Below are positions 7,824-16,527 of a stretch of DNA of 64,000 nt, piece by piece. Under the pieces are notes generated by a model that saw only the letters and a program-made list of their open reading frames with translations, was not told the DNA's origin and did no database searches. The translations under genes and the position numbers were made by a program. Each line of letters opens with the position of its first letter. Position 1 is the stretch's first letter. The DNA is from Moraxella sp. K1664 (GTDB taxonomy: Bacteria; Pseudomonadota; Gammaproteobacteria; Pseudomonadales; Moraxellaceae): positions 1,736,001 to 1,800,000 of the forward strand of contig NZ_CP155576.1 of NCBI RefSeq assembly GCF_039693965.1, written 5' to 3'.

Positions 7824-8891
7824 TTACCCATCAAACAAATCAAGCTGTTCTACCATGTCGTCAAGACGAGTTAGGTTTGAGAACGTAACCCCAACCAAGC
7901 GAATGGGGAGTTCTCTGGGGATGTGATGAAATAAGTCGATCAGATAAGGTTTGACACTGTCGCTGTGCTTAAAAGGGGATTTGACAGAGACCGAGCGTGT
8001 AATTTGGCTAAAATCGCTGTATTTGATTTTTAAGGTGACGGTATGGGCGGTCAATTCTCGTTTGATAAGGTCGGCAAAGGCACTCTCATTTCCCCCAAAA
8101 ATCTGAGCTAGAATAAAATCATCATCATTAGAATTGTGCAAAAAAGTAATCTCTGTGCCGATTGATTTACGCACACGTTCGGGTTTGACCGCCCGCTCGT
8201 CCTTGCCGTGGGCGATGTCATGATAAAACTGCCCCCGCTTGTTGCCAAACAGTTGAACCAGCTCATCAAGGGGGAGTTTACGAAGCTCTCCCCCTGTACT
8301 GACTCCCATCTCATGCAGGCGTTTGGCACTTGCCTTGCCGATACCAAAAAAACGCTCAATGGGCAACTCTGACAAAAACTCATCCGCCATGTCAGGCGTG
8401 ATGACGGCAATGCCATTGGGCTTGTTGATGTCGCTTGCGATTTTGGCAAGCATTTTGTTAAAAGACACCCCTGCTGATGCCGTCAGTCCTGTTTCATCAA
8501 AAATCGCCTGACGGAGCCAGTTTGCCATGAGTGTGGCTGACCCACCACAATGGGGCTGACCCGTGACATCTAGATAGGCTTCATCGAGTGATAATGGCTC
8601 GACAAGGTCGCTCAGTCGCCCCATGATGTCTCGAATCTGAGTGCTGATATCACGATAGACATCAAAGCGGAGACGGACAAAAATGGCGTGGGGACAGCGT
8701 TTTTTGGCTTCATAACAGCTCATTGCCGAATGCACGCCAAAGGAGCGAATCTCATAACTTGCCGCCGCGACCACACCACGTCCATTGGGGTCACCACCCA
8801 CCACAAGGGGCTTGCCACGATAGGCAGGATTATCTCTTTGCTCAACGCTGGCAAAAAAAGCGTCCATGTCTAGGTGGATGATTTTTCGCAT
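7824..8891 (-). CDS. dinB: DNA polymerase IV (Y family)
   Basis: Error-prone translesion polymerase. It is 355 residues, typical of DinB. The catalytic acidic residues are visible in DMDAFFASVEQRDNP (near residue 6) and SLDEAYLDVT (near residue 103). The thumb and little-finger regions follow, and the C-terminus DDMVEQLDLFDG ends in a QLDLF clamp-binding motif for the beta sliding clamp. ATG at 8891. No LexA box was evident in the short upstream gap. It is convergent with rplI. Confidence 0.96.
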   Translation of the reverse strand: MRKIIHLDMDAFFASVEQRDNPAYRGKPLVVGGDPNGRGVVAAASYEIRSFGVHSAMSCYEAKKRCPHAIFVRLRFDVYRDISTQIRDIMGRLSDLVEPLSLDEAYLDVTGQPHCGGSATLMANWLRQAIFDETGLTASAGVSFNKMLAKIASDINKPNGIAVITPDMADEFLSELPIERFFGIGKASAKRLHEMGVSTGGELRKLPLDELVQLFGNKRGQFYHDIAHGKDERAVKPERVRKSIGTEITFLHNSNDDDFILAQIFGGNESAFADLIKRELTAHTVTLKIKYSDFSQITRSVSVKSPFKHSDSVKPYLIDLFHHIPRELPIRLVGVTFSNLTRLDDMVEQLDLFDG

Positions 8892-8922
8892 GATGAATTT
8901 GGTTTAAAAAGTTAATGATAAT

Positions 8923-9966
8923 TTAATCTTTTAAAATACAACCCGCTTTTCTTAAAAACGATTTGATGTCTTTGCAATGATAATCTTCAATATTAATATT
9001 CATAATTTTAAGCTGTTCTTCAATGTAATCTAAATCAGTATAACCATACTTATCTTTAACGGGAGCTTTATCAATCATGAGCATTATTTTATGCTTTAAA
9101 GGTTTTGTGATGTATTTGATTTGGGGTGTTGATTGTCTCATTGGTGTGATGTGGGGAGTTCTAGTTCGGATGCATAGAACTTCATCAACAGTTTTTATTT
9201 CAAAAAAATCCAATTGATTTAGCAATGAACGCCATTTGGCATAACCATAATCACTGGCTTTTATCGTTGGGTAATTTGCATTCAAGTATTGTGTAACTTT
9301 TTTAAATTCTGAATATCCGTTTATTTTGTTGATATTCTTATCAATACTATCTTTTATGGCATTGATAAGAAGTGTGCGTTTTTTTAATTGCTCGCTTGTT
9401 AATGGGTTGATTTTTGGTTTTGGTGGCTCTTGTATTTTATCATCGGGCTTTAAGTCGGCTTTTTTCTTGGTATTTGATTGAGTATTGGCTTGATTGATTT
9501 TGTCTTCTTTGATTGCTTTGGTAGTGATACCGTCATTAGTTTGTTCGCTTGGGATTTCAAAAAATTTATCACAAGCAATAGTGAATTCTTTGATGGTTTT
9601 ATTTTCGCCAAAACCAAATACTTGAATATTACCCTGTCTTAGGCGTAACGCTAAACCAATAAAATCGCTGTCTGATGAGATGATACAAAAGCCATCATGT
9701 CTGCCTGTATGCCATAAATCAATCGCATCAATGGCAAGAGCAAGGTCGCTAGAATTTTTGCCTGTGCTATAACTGGTCTGATGTTTTTTCTCAATGGCGT
9801 ATTTTAAAATGGCACTTTCCCAAGATGACAGATGTGGCTTAGTAAAATCACCGTAAATGCGTTTGGCGGTAATTGTGCCAAGTGTGCCAATTTTATTAAA
9901 AACCCAGTCAATCTTTTGATGGCTGACATTATCTGCATCAATAAGAATGGCGATATTTTTTAACAT
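8923..9966 (-). CDS. LabA/NYN-domain protein with C-terminal OST-HTH (LOTUS) region
   Basis: Probable RNA-processing or RNA-binding protein. The frame opens at 10047, but ATG at 9966 begins the domain directly (MLKNIAILIDADNV), giving 347 aa. The NYN/PIN-like domain (residues 1-140) shows acidic metal-binding positions in LIDADNV, SSDLALAIDAIDLW and IISSDSDFIGLALRLRQGN. A charged linker follows (about 150-200), then OST-HTH-like helical segments from about 205 to 347. The family is often called LabA-like or DUF88. No ribosome-binding site stands out, and a MITE-like element begins 23 nt upstream. The gene is AT-rich relative to metG. Its biological target is unknown. Confidence 0.85.
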   Translation of the reverse strand: MLKNIAILIDADNVSHQKIDWVFNKIGTLGTITAKRIYGDFTKPHLSSWESAILKYAIEKKHQTSYSTGKNSSDLALAIDAIDLWHTGRHDGFCIISSDSDFIGLALRLRQGNIQVFGFGENKTIKEFTIACDKFFEIPSEQTNDGITTKAIKEDKINQANTQSNTKKKADLKPDDKIQEPPKPKINPLTSEQLKKRTLLINAIKDSIDKNINKINGYSEFKKVTQYLNANYPTIKASDYGYAKWRSLLNQLDFFEIKTVDEVLCIRTRTPHITPMRQSTPQIKYITKPLKHKIMLMIDKAPVKDKYGYTDLDYIEEQLKIMNINIEDYHCKDIKSFLRKAGCILKD

Positions 9967-9988
9967 ATTGATTTCGCTTTTGTCGTTA

Positions 9989-10114
9989 GGGCGTGTTGAA
10001 TGTTGGTATTTGCAATGAAAAATAAGATTTAGCCATTTTTCATGCAAAAATCAATGAAAGTATTAAATTCTCATCATATTTTGTAAATAATGTTATCAAT
10101 GTTCGACACGCCCC
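9989..10114. mobile_element. MITE-like element, copy A (126 bp)
   Basis: The terminal inverted repeats are GGGCGTGTTGAATGTT at 9989 and GGGCGTGTCGAACATT read inward from 10114 (13 of 16 identical). The interior holds TTTTTGCATGAAAAATGGCTA and TTTTTCATTGCAAATAC (each on the minus strand; first given with its final base dropped gives a 20-mer). Both interior blocks recur in the element at 20510-20789. There is no coding capacity. The element sits just upstream of the LabA-like gene and may carry its promoter. Confidence 0.65.
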
Positions 10115-10144
10115 AAATTGCCACTACAAAAATAGTGGCAATTT
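10115..10144 (-). terminator. Hairpin terminator 3' of metG
   Basis: Perfect 12-bp stem AAATTGCCACTA / TAGTGGCAATTT with a 6-nt loop, 15 nt past the metG stop. It directly abuts the end of the MITE-like element. Confidence 0.75.
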
Positions 10145-10158
10145 TTAAATGCTTTAAT

Positions 10159-12228
10159 TTACGCCAAAGTCGCCCCCGCCACCATGCTATCAGGCAGTAG
10201 CACAACGGTCAATTGTCCGTCTTTTTCAGCCGATAAAATCATGCCTTCACTTACACCAAATTTCATCTTACGAGGGGCAAGGTTGGTAACACAAATCACC
10301 GTTTTACCTTGCAACTCTTCGGGCTTGTAAAACTTAGCAATACCGCTAAACACATTGCGAGTTTGTTTTTCGCCTTGTTCGTTCACATCGCCCACATCAA
10401 GGGTAAATTGCAATAGTTTATCCGCCCCTTCAACGTGATTACATTCAAGTACTTTGGCGACTTTCATTTCAACTTTGGCAAAATCATCAATGCCGATAAA
10501 GGCGTTTTGGTCGGTAGTTTCCACAGGCTTACTCTCTTTTTTGTTTGGTTTGGCTTTTTTGGTGTCGGTGGGTTGCAAGTTTTCTTTTGAGTCATCAACC
10601 ATGGCTTGCACTTTTTTGGGGTCAATGCGTTGTAAAAGTGGCTTAAACTCATTGATAGAATGCGTTAAGACATTAAAACGTTCATCAAAATTCATGCTAT
10701 CCACGTTCAAAAATTCTTTTGATTGCTCGGCAAGTGTCGGTAACACAGGCGATAAATAGACCATGATTTTGTGGAATAAGTTTAGCCCCACAGAGCAGAT
10801 GTCTTGGACGTCTTGGCTGTTTGGGTTTTCTTTGGCAACCGCCCACGGTTTTTTGTCGTCAATGTACTGATTGGCAAGGTCGGCAAGTGCCATAATCTCA
10901 CGAATGGCGGTGCTAAATTCACGGCTTTCGTAGTGCTTGATGATACTATCGCCAGCTTGGATAAATTTATTGACAAGTTCAGGCTCCGTGCAGGTAGCGG
11001 ACAATTTATTATCAAATTGGGTATTGATAAATTTAGCACAGCGACTGGCGATGTTCACGACTTTACCGACAAGGTCAGAGTTTACTTTGGCGATAAAATC
11101 ATCAAGATTTAAATCGCTGTCTTCTACTTTATCAGACAATTTGGACGCAAAATAATAACGCAAATATTCAGGGTTTAGGTGGTTCAAATACGTTTCGGCT
11201 TTGATGAATGTGCCACGAGATTTGCTCATTTTTTCGCCATTGACGGTCAAAAAGCCATTGACAAATAGGCTCGTGGGCGTGCGATAATTCGCCCCAGAGA
11301 GCATGGCGGGCCAAAATAAGGCGTGGAAATAGACAATGTCTTTGCCAATAAAATGATACACTTCGGCGGTACTGTCCGCTTTCCAATAATCATCAAATGA
11401 CAAATCAGGGCGGTGGGCGGTCAAGTAGTTTTCAAAACTTGCCATATAGCCGATTGGAGCGTCCACCCACACATAAAAATATTTGTCGTCCGTGTCAGGG
11501 ATTTTAAAGCCAAAATAGGGTGCATCTCGGCTGATGTCCCAGTCGGCAAGCCCTGCGTCAAACCATTCGTCCAGTTTGTTGGCGATAGAGACGGGCAGTC
11601 GTCCGTCATCTCGTGTCCATTTTTGCAAAAATTCGGTGAAGTTTGGCAATTTAAAAAAGTAATGGTCGGACGTTTTTTCCACAGGCGTTGCACCGCTTAG
11701 GGTGGAGCGTGGATTGATAAGTTCGGTGGCGTTGTAGGTCGTGCCACATTTTTCACAAGCGTCCCCATACTGGTCGTCCGCCTTGCATTTTGGGCAGGTG
11801 CCTTTGATAAAGCGGTCGGATAGGAACATCTCTTTTTCGGGGTCAAATAGCTGGGTTACGGGCTTGACAGCGATGTTGCCCGCCTTGTGGTTGGCAAGGT
11901 AAATGGCTTCGCTGTGCTTGCGGTTCGTTTCGCTGTGCGTGCTGTCATAATGGTCAAAGGACACGCCAAAACGGTCAAAATCTCGTTTATGTTCCACTTG
12001 CACGCTCTGGATTAGCTCTTCGGGCGTGATACCGTTTGCTTCGGCACGGAGCATAATCGCCGTCCCGTGAGCGTCATCGGCACAGACATAAATCACGTCA
12101 TGCCCCATAGACCGCATGGCACGCACCCAAATATCGGCTTGGATATAGCCCAAAAGGTGTCCCATGTGGATAGAGCCGTTGGCGTAGGGCAGGGCGTTGG
12201 TAACAAGAATTTGGCGTTTGGCTGTCAT
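10159..12228 (-). CDS. metG: Methionyl-tRNA synthetase
   Basis: Class I aminoacyl-tRNA synthetase that charges tRNA-Met. It is 689 residues. The HIGH-type motif is in [15 protein letters not shown] (residues 11-25). A zinc-knuckle insertion, [17 protein letters not shown], lies near residue 145. KMSKS is present in [12 protein letters not shown] near residue 335. A Lys/Pro-rich linker leads to the C-terminal tRNA-binding domain beginning [20 protein letters not shown], so this is the long, dimerising form. ATG at 12228. It is divergent from the membrane protein gene at 12336. Confidence 0.97.
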   Translation of the reverse strand: MTAKRQILVTNALPYANGSIHMGHLLGYIQADIWVRAMRSMGHDVIYVCADDAHGTAIMLRAEANGITPEELIQSVQVEHKRDFDRFGVSFDHYDSTHSETNRKHSEAIYLANHKAGNIAVKPVTQLFDPEKEMFLSDRFIKGTCPKCKADDQYGDACEKCGTTYNATELINPRSTLSGATPVEKTSDHYFFKLPNFTEFLQKWTRDDGRLPVSIANKLDEWFDAGLADWDISRDAPYFGFKIPDTDDKYFYVWVDAPIGYMASFENYLTAHRPDLSFDDYWKADSTAEVYHFIGKDIVYFHALFWPAMLSGANYRTPTSLFVNGFLTVNGEKMSKSRGTFIKAETYLNHLNPEYLRYYFASKLSDKVEDSDLNLDDFIAKVNSDLVGKVVNIASRCAKFINTQFDNKLSATCTEPELVNKFIQAGDSIIKHYESREFSTAIREIMALADLANQYIDDKKPWAVAKENPNSQDVQDICSVGLNLFHKIMVYLSPVLPTLAEQSKEFLNVDSMNFDERFNVLTHSINEFKPLLQRIDPKKVQAMVDDSKENLQPTDTKKAKPNKKESKPVETTDQNAFIGIDDFAKVEMKVAKVLECNHVEGADKLLQFTLDVGDVNEQGEKQTRNVFSGIAKFYKPEELQGKTVICVTNLAPRKMKFGVSEGMILSAEKDGQLTVVLLPDSMVAGATLA

Positions 12229-12305
12229 GATGTACCTGTTTTAAAAATGATAAAATGGCGATTATTATAGCGTAAAAGCCGTGATAAAACCATGACAAAA
12301 TGGGG

Positions 12306-12311
12306 TATAAT
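12306..12311 (+). promoter_or_regulatory. -10 box for the gene at 12336
   Basis: A perfect TATAAT within GGGGTATAATGGGG. It falls inside the longest reading frame that would start at 12300, so translation must begin downstream at 12336. The same GGGGTATAAT wording precedes the permease gene at 32802. Confidence 0.55.
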
Positions 12312-12335
12312 GGGGCAAATTTTTGGGGCAGTCCT

Positions 12336-13682
12336 ATGCAAAAGATGATTTTACTAAAACAAGAATTACTGGATATTATCGATAGTATCACGCCAATCAT
12401 GTTCTTTTGGTTAAATGCGGTGGTATGGTCGCTATTGCTGATTTGTGGGTATTTGCTATTGGGTTTTTGGCACATATTCGTGGTAATTATCATGGTGGTG
12501 TTGATTTTATCTTCGGTGTATCATTACAGAAACCCGCCCATTAGAAATAATCAATTTATCTTTACCACGCCTATTTTTGCTTTGGCGTATGGCTTTGTCA
12601 TTAATTCAGGCATATTATTCCAAGATGACTTTATCACGGACAAATCACAATTATCCAGCGTTACCGCCACTGTCCCTGCCGAATATGAATATGTGCGAAC
12701 AGGCAGTGGTAAATATTCTCGCACGCATTATTATTTTGTCATTGGCGATGTTAAATTACACTGTTCTGATGATAATTATGATGAATGTGAAAAAGCGTAT
12801 GCCTATAAAGACCAAACAGCAACGGTATTATATGCTGACGGACTGTTATATGATATGGAAGTGGACGGACAAAAGATATATGATTTTAATGAGCAACTTG
12901 CCAAACTTCAATATGACAGACAAAAGAAAATCTATGAATTTATCACATCATTGATATTGTTCGGTATTCCGTCTTTGGTGTTTTTCTTTTTAAATAAACG
13001 GGTCATTCGTGATATTGAAATCATAGAAGATGATAAAAAAGAAAAAGCCAAAAAGCCTTTAAATATTAAATTTAAAAATGCCAATAATACCGACAAATCA
13101 GCAGATGACACAAGGCAACACGATTTAAGCCATAATAGATTTAATAAAAAGAATGCCGATTATAAACAGCGATTACATGATAAATTATCCGCTCAAAGAT
13201 TAAAACAACAACAAATCAAGGCACGCATTGGCAAGGGCGGTATTGCTTGGTCAATGTTATGTATTTTATTGGCGGTGGTAACATTTTTCTTGGCTTTTGT
13301 GATGCTCGTCATGGGGTCTTATGTGGGCGTGGTTATTTATCTATTATTGGTGGTGGGTTTTGCTTATTTGATAAAATTACCCAGCAGACACGCCAAAGCA
13401 GAAGTGGGCGATTATTATGAAATGAGTGAATATGAAGAATTGGCGGATTTGGAAGAATATGATTTGACAGGTGTTTATCATTATATTAGTGTGATTGGCT
13501 GGTTTGGGCTATATGTATTTTCTCCGATTGCGTTATTTTTATTGGTCTTTGTATTTGAATATATCAAGGACGGTAATATTAATGTGGCGATTGTTGTGGG
13601 AGTTTTTGTGTTATTATTGGTGGGTGTGCTTTATGCGATTATTAAAAGGGCAAAAAATATGAGAGATTGGGCGTTGGAATAA
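12336..13682 (+). CDS. Hypothetical multi-pass membrane protein
   Basis: Not recognised. The start at 12336 (448 aa) is preferred over 12300 because a TATAAT box lies in between and a GGGGC stretch precedes the ATG. Hydrophobic segments cluster at about residues 17-55, 70-92 and 195-218, with two longer hydrophobic blocks at about 300-345 and 375-440. A soluble region at about 93-190 has TATVPAEYEYVRTGSGKYSR followed by a beta-rich stretch with two cysteines (LHCSDDNYDEC). It resembles DUF3592-type extracytoplasmic domains only loosely. A second loop (220-295) is very lysine-rich. The gene is AT-rich with short codon runs of TTA/ATT, suggesting a different history from metG. Confidence 0.75.
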   Translation: MQKMILLKQELLDIIDSITPIMFFWLNAVVWSLLLICGYLLLGFWHIFVVIIMVVLILSSVYHYRNPPIRNNQFIFTTPIFALAYGFVINSGILFQDDFITDKSQLSSVTATVPAEYEYVRTGSGKYSRTHYYFVIGDVKLHCSDDNYDECEKAYAYKDQTATVLYADGLLYDMEVDGQKIYDFNEQLAKLQYDRQKKIYEFITSLILFGIPSLVFFFLNKRVIRDIEIIEDDKKEKAKKPLNIKFKNANNTDKSADDTRQHDLSHNRFNKKNADYKQRLHDKLSAQRLKQQQIKARIGKGGIAWSMLCILLAVVTFFLAFVMLVMGSYVGVVIYLLLVVGFAYLIKLPSRHAKAEVGDYYEMSEYEELADLEEYDLTGVYHYISVIGWFGLYVFSPIALFLLVFVFEYIKDGNINVAIVVGVFVLLLVGVLYAIIKRAKNMRDWALE

Positions 13683-13694
13683 ATTGAATTAAAA

Positions 13695-13705
13695 TAAGGG
13701 CGGTA
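13695..13705 (+). terminator. Left half of a terminator palindrome split by IS copy 1
   Basis: AAAATAAGGGC lies here, and the matching GCCCTTATTTTT is on the far side of the IS at 15262-15272. Before insertion the two halves would have formed a bidirectional terminator between convergent genes (12336 gene and sspB). Confidence 0.65.
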
Positions 13706-13748
13706 GTTATATGAACCGACCCCCAAATCTTAGACATAAGATTAAAGG

Positions 13749-14630
13749 TTAGGTTGTTGCAAGTGGTTGTATTAACCCTAATTGGACTAAGTTTCTGTAC
13801 TTAACAGGACTTAGTCCTTTTAATTTGCTCTTTATTCTATCATGATTGTAGTAGTGTATGTACTCATCAATCACTTGTTTAAGTTCATCTGTTGATGTAA
13901 ATGTGGTTGTCTCATAAAATATCTCTTGTTTTAGCGTACCAAAGAAGCTCTCTATCACAGCATTATCCAAACAATTGCCTTTTCTTGACATGCTTTGGGT
14001 TAAGCCTTGTTCTTTTAGGGTTTGTTGATACTGGTGCATTTGATAGTGCCAGCCTTGGTCTGAATGAATGATGGGTTTGTCATCCATCTTTTCTTGGCTT
14101 AGCTTGGATAGGGCATCATTTAACATCTCTTTGACCAACTCATACGTTGGTCTGTCCTTCATCGTATAACTGACAATCTCACCATTAAACAAGTCGATGA
14201 TGGGCGATAGGTAGAGTTTTCTTTGAATGACACTGCCATCATTTGCCTTGTCTTGTACTTTAAACTCGGTGATGTCTGTTGCCCACTTTTGATTGGGTTT
14301 GTCTGCTTTAAAGTCTCTTTTGAGTATATTGTCCTGAATGGTATCTTTGCCCATTGTGCCTTTGTAAGTATTAAACTTACGTTGACGACGAACCAATGCT
14401 TTGAGTCCAAGTTTAGCCATCAGTCGTTGCACTCGTTTATGATTAATGACCATGCCTTTTTGGGCAAGCTGATTGTTAAGCTCTGATGTGATTCTACGAT
14501 AACCATACCTGCCCTTGTGTTGGTGGTAGATGTGGTTAATGTGTTCTTTTAAGTCAAGGTCTTTGTCAGGCTTTGTACTTTGACGAATGTGGTAATAAAA
14601 CACACTTCTTGGCAAGTTTGACACTGCCAA
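13749..14630 (-). CDS. IS150-type transposase OrfB, copy 1
   Basis: DDE integrase-core transposase (293 aa from a TTG). The catalytic triad is visible as WATDITEF (Asp), IHSDQGWHY (Asp) and NAVIESFFGTLKQE (Glu). The N-terminal HTH_21-like region has HKGRYGYRRI. The frame is open upstream through the slippery site at 14735-14729 (A AAA AAG on the minus strand). The active enzyme is therefore most likely an OrfAB fusion of about 486 residues rather than a separately initiated protein. Confidence 0.95.
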   Translation of the reverse strand: MAVSNLPRSVFYYHIRQSTKPDKDLDLKEHINHIYHQHKGRYGYRRITSELNNQLAQKGMVINHKRVQRLMAKLGLKALVRRQRKFNTYKGTMGKDTIQDNILKRDFKADKPNQKWATDITEFKVQDKANDGSVIQRKLYLSPIIDLFNGEIVSYTMKDRPTYELVKEMLNDALSKLSQEKMDDKPIIHSDQGWHYQMHQYQQTLKEQGLTQSMSRKGNCLDNAVIESFFGTLKQEIFYETTTFTSTDELKQVIDEYIHYYNHDRIKSKLKGLSPVKYRNLVQLGLIQPLATT

Positions 14631-14671
14631 TAAGTCAGCAAGTTTGTGCTTATGCCTTAATTCTTGGATGA

Positions 14672-15208
14672 TCAGGACTTGTTCTTTGTTTGTACTGATT
14701 GTTCCTTTTGACGAATTAAGGCATCTAGCTTTTTTAGATAGTCATTCTCTGCTCTAAGATAGGCAAGTTCATCAAGCAAATCATCCACACTTTTTTCGTG
14801 GTCTTGTTTGGTTTTCCAAGTTGATTTGGTTTTATTAGCGTTGTGTTTGTTTGACATTGCTTTTTTGCCTTTGGGTTTGGGTATTAGTCCCATTATACCA
14901 AAGGCTTGGTAGGACTTTAACCAAGTTGACAGTAAAGAAGGTTGTGGCAGATTAAGCTCTATGGCAAGTTGTGTAAGCGATTTGCCCTGTTGTATGGCTT
15001 GAACGGCATTAAGCTTAAAATCTGTGTCATAGACAGCCTTTGTGTGTCGTCTTTTTATGCCATCAATGCCATGTGCTTGATAGAGTTTAACCCATAGCTC
15101 TACGGTTGTGTGGTTTAGATTAAAGTGTTTGGCGGTTTGTTTGTAGCCATGATGATTAAGATAATACCCAATCACAGACAGTTTAAAGTCGGTTGTGTAT
15201 TTTGCCAT
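14672..15208 (-). CDS. IS150-type OrfA, copy 1
   Basis: 178-aa DNA-binding protein, starting at ATG 15208 (MAKYTTDFKLSVIGYYL). Two helix-turn-helix units are visible, around residues 10-50 and 60-110, followed by a lysine-rich linker and a leucine-zipper-like C-terminus (DLLDELAYLRAENDYLKKL). The reading frame contains A AAA AAG near its end, where ribosomes can slip -1 into the orfB frame. Confidence 0.93.
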   Translation of the reverse strand: MAKYTTDFKLSVIGYYLNHHGYKQTAKHFNLNHTTVELWVKLYQAHGIDGIKRRHTKAVYDTDFKLNAVQAIQQGKSLTQLAIELNLPQPSLLSTWLKSYQAFGIMGLIPKPKGKKAMSNKHNANKTKSTWKTKQDHEKSVDDLLDELAYLRAENDYLKKLDALIRQKEQSVQTKNKS

Positions 15209-15300
15209 AAAAAGCACCCCAAAGGTTAGTGTGTCTAACTTTTGGGGTGCGGTTCAATTTTGCCCTTATTTTTAAGTCGTCTTTAATTTGTTAAATGACT

Positions 15301-15720
15301 TTATACAAATTTTAAATGCCCGCCTTTTTTGGGTGGTTCGTCATCGCCGTCATCGTCAGTATCGTCTATGTCATCAGGGTCGTCAGGTGGGGTGTAGCCG
15401 TCATATTCGCTGGGGTCAAAGAAAAAGCCTTCGCTGGGATCTTCTTTGGCATAAATCCCTACCACTGCCTGCATGGGTATCCAGATGTCTTTTGAGACCC
15501 CGCCAAACCGCCCTTGAAATGATAAGCCGTCATTGTCAATCAAAAGATTATTGGTGGCTTGGTAAGATATGGCAAGCACCAATTTGCCGTCTTGGGCGTA
15601 TTCGGTGGGGGCGAGTAGCTCAGGGTGGGTGGCATCTGTCATGAGATAGGGGGTAAAGCCGTTGTCTGTTAGCCACTCATGCATGGCACGGACGAAGTAG
15701 GGGCGTTTTGGGGTAAGCAT
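15301..15720 (-). CDS. sspB: ClpXP protease specificity-enhancing factor SspB
   Basis: Adaptor that binds ssrA-tagged proteins and delivers them to ClpXP. It is 139 residues. The N-terminal domain MLTPKRPYFVRAMHEWLTDN, with FGGVSKDIWIPMQAVVGIYA, is the tag-binding fold. An acidic disordered tail (DDPDDIDDTDDDGDDE) ends in GGHLKFV, matching the short C-terminal ClpX-binding module. It lies 48 nt downstream of sspA in the conserved petABC-sspAB order. Its terminator region has been interrupted by IS copy 1. Confidence 0.95.
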   Translation of the reverse strand: MLTPKRPYFVRAMHEWLTDNGFTPYLMTDATHPELLAPTEYAQDGKLVLAISYQATNNLLIDNDGLSFQGRFGGVSKDIWIPMQAVVGIYAKEDPSEGFFFDPSEYDGYTPPDDPDDIDDTDDDGDDEPPKKGGHLKFV

Positions 15721-15768
15721 GATTATGTCCTTGTTATTGGTTAAAGTAAATTGATGAATGTTAAATTA

Positions 15769-16413
15769 TTAAAAATCATCATCGCTATAAACAGCAGGGG
15801 TGATGAGTGTCTTTTGAAAACTCGCTCTTGCCGATAGGCGTGCTTGATATGCCAGTAGTGGTTTGCACAGTTTGGCGGGTAAATGAATGCCTAGTATTGG
15901 TAAACGGTGCAAAAGTGGCAATAATAACACATCACACAGCCCAAATTCATCTTGCATAAAATAGTCATGACGAGCAAATAGGGGCGAGAGCGTGATGAGT
16001 GAATCGGTCAAGGTTTTTTTGGCATGAGTCGCTTCTGCTGGGTTAAAGCTATCGGGATGAGTCATCAAAATCCGCCCAAGCGAGAGCCAGTCTTGACGCA
16101 GTCGCCAAGCCAACTGACGCACCTTTGCCCGCTCTTTGGGGGTGGGTGGCAGTAGCTTATTGGCACCGTGCCGCTCTTCTAGGTATTCAAAAATCACCAT
16201 CAGCTCATACAATGCCAAATCCCGCCCCACAAGTATAGGCAAGGTGTTATAGGGATTTAGCTCGGCAAGATATTCGGGTCGCTCATCAGGCAGGTAGGCA
16301 AATTGATGATTCACGCCCTTTTCTTCTAGCAAAAACCGCACCACATGGCTGTCATAGCCATCGTCACCATAGAGTAGGAACTGGGTGGGTAAAAGATGAG
16401 AAAAATCTGCCAT
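15769..16413 (-). CDS. sspA: Stringent starvation protein A
   Basis: GST-fold protein that associates with RNA polymerase and affects stress and stationary-phase transcription in other Proteobacteria. The frame opens at a TTG at 16452, but ATG at 16413 is preferred (214 aa, MADFSHLLPTQFLLYGDDGY). The N-terminal thioredoxin-like domain has LLEEKGVNHQFAYLP and NPYNTLPILVGRDLALYEL, and the helical C-terminal domain follows. A terminator-like hairpin separates it from petC. Identification is good by context and sequence. Confidence 0.92.
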   Translation of the reverse strand: MADFSHLLPTQFLLYGDDGYDSHVVRFLLEEKGVNHQFAYLPDERPEYLAELNPYNTLPILVGRDLALYELMVIFEYLEERHGANKLLPPTPKERAKVRQLAWRLRQDWLSLGRILMTHPDSFNPAEATHAKKTLTDSLITLSPLFARHDYFMQDEFGLCDVLLLPLLHRLPILGIHLPAKLCKPLLAYQARLSARASFQKTLITPAVYSDDDF

Positions 16414-16485
16414 GATATGAATGAGTCTGTTTTTGGGTGTTAAGTGTAACAAAAATTTTGGTAAAAGTGTGTAAATTTTGTCAAT

Positions 16486-16514
16486 AAAAAAGACCGATGT
16501 GTATCGGTCTTTTT
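16486..16514 (-). terminator. Terminator between petC and sspA
   Basis: AAAAAGACCGAT / ATCGGTCTTTTT with a 5-nt loop, 14 nt past the petC stop. It has T-tracts on both strands. Confidence 0.85.
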
Positions 16515-16527
16515 GGTCGGTGCTGGC

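Larger units (their letters stand above)
13712..15256 (-). mobile_element. IS3-family (IS150-type) insertion sequence, copy 1, 1545 bp
   Basis: One of four full-length copies in the window (also 36375, 38690 and 44949), all exactly 1545 bp. The ends are TGAACCGCACCCCAAAAGTT at the orfA end and TGAACCGACCCCCAAATCTT at the orfB end, imperfect inverted repeats. It carries orfA and orfB joined by a probable -1 frameshift. The DDE catalytic set is in orfB. The orfA architecture with two helix-turn-helix units is that of the IS150 subgroup. It sits inside a split terminator palindrome. I could not see a clear target duplication for this copy. Confidence 0.95.
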
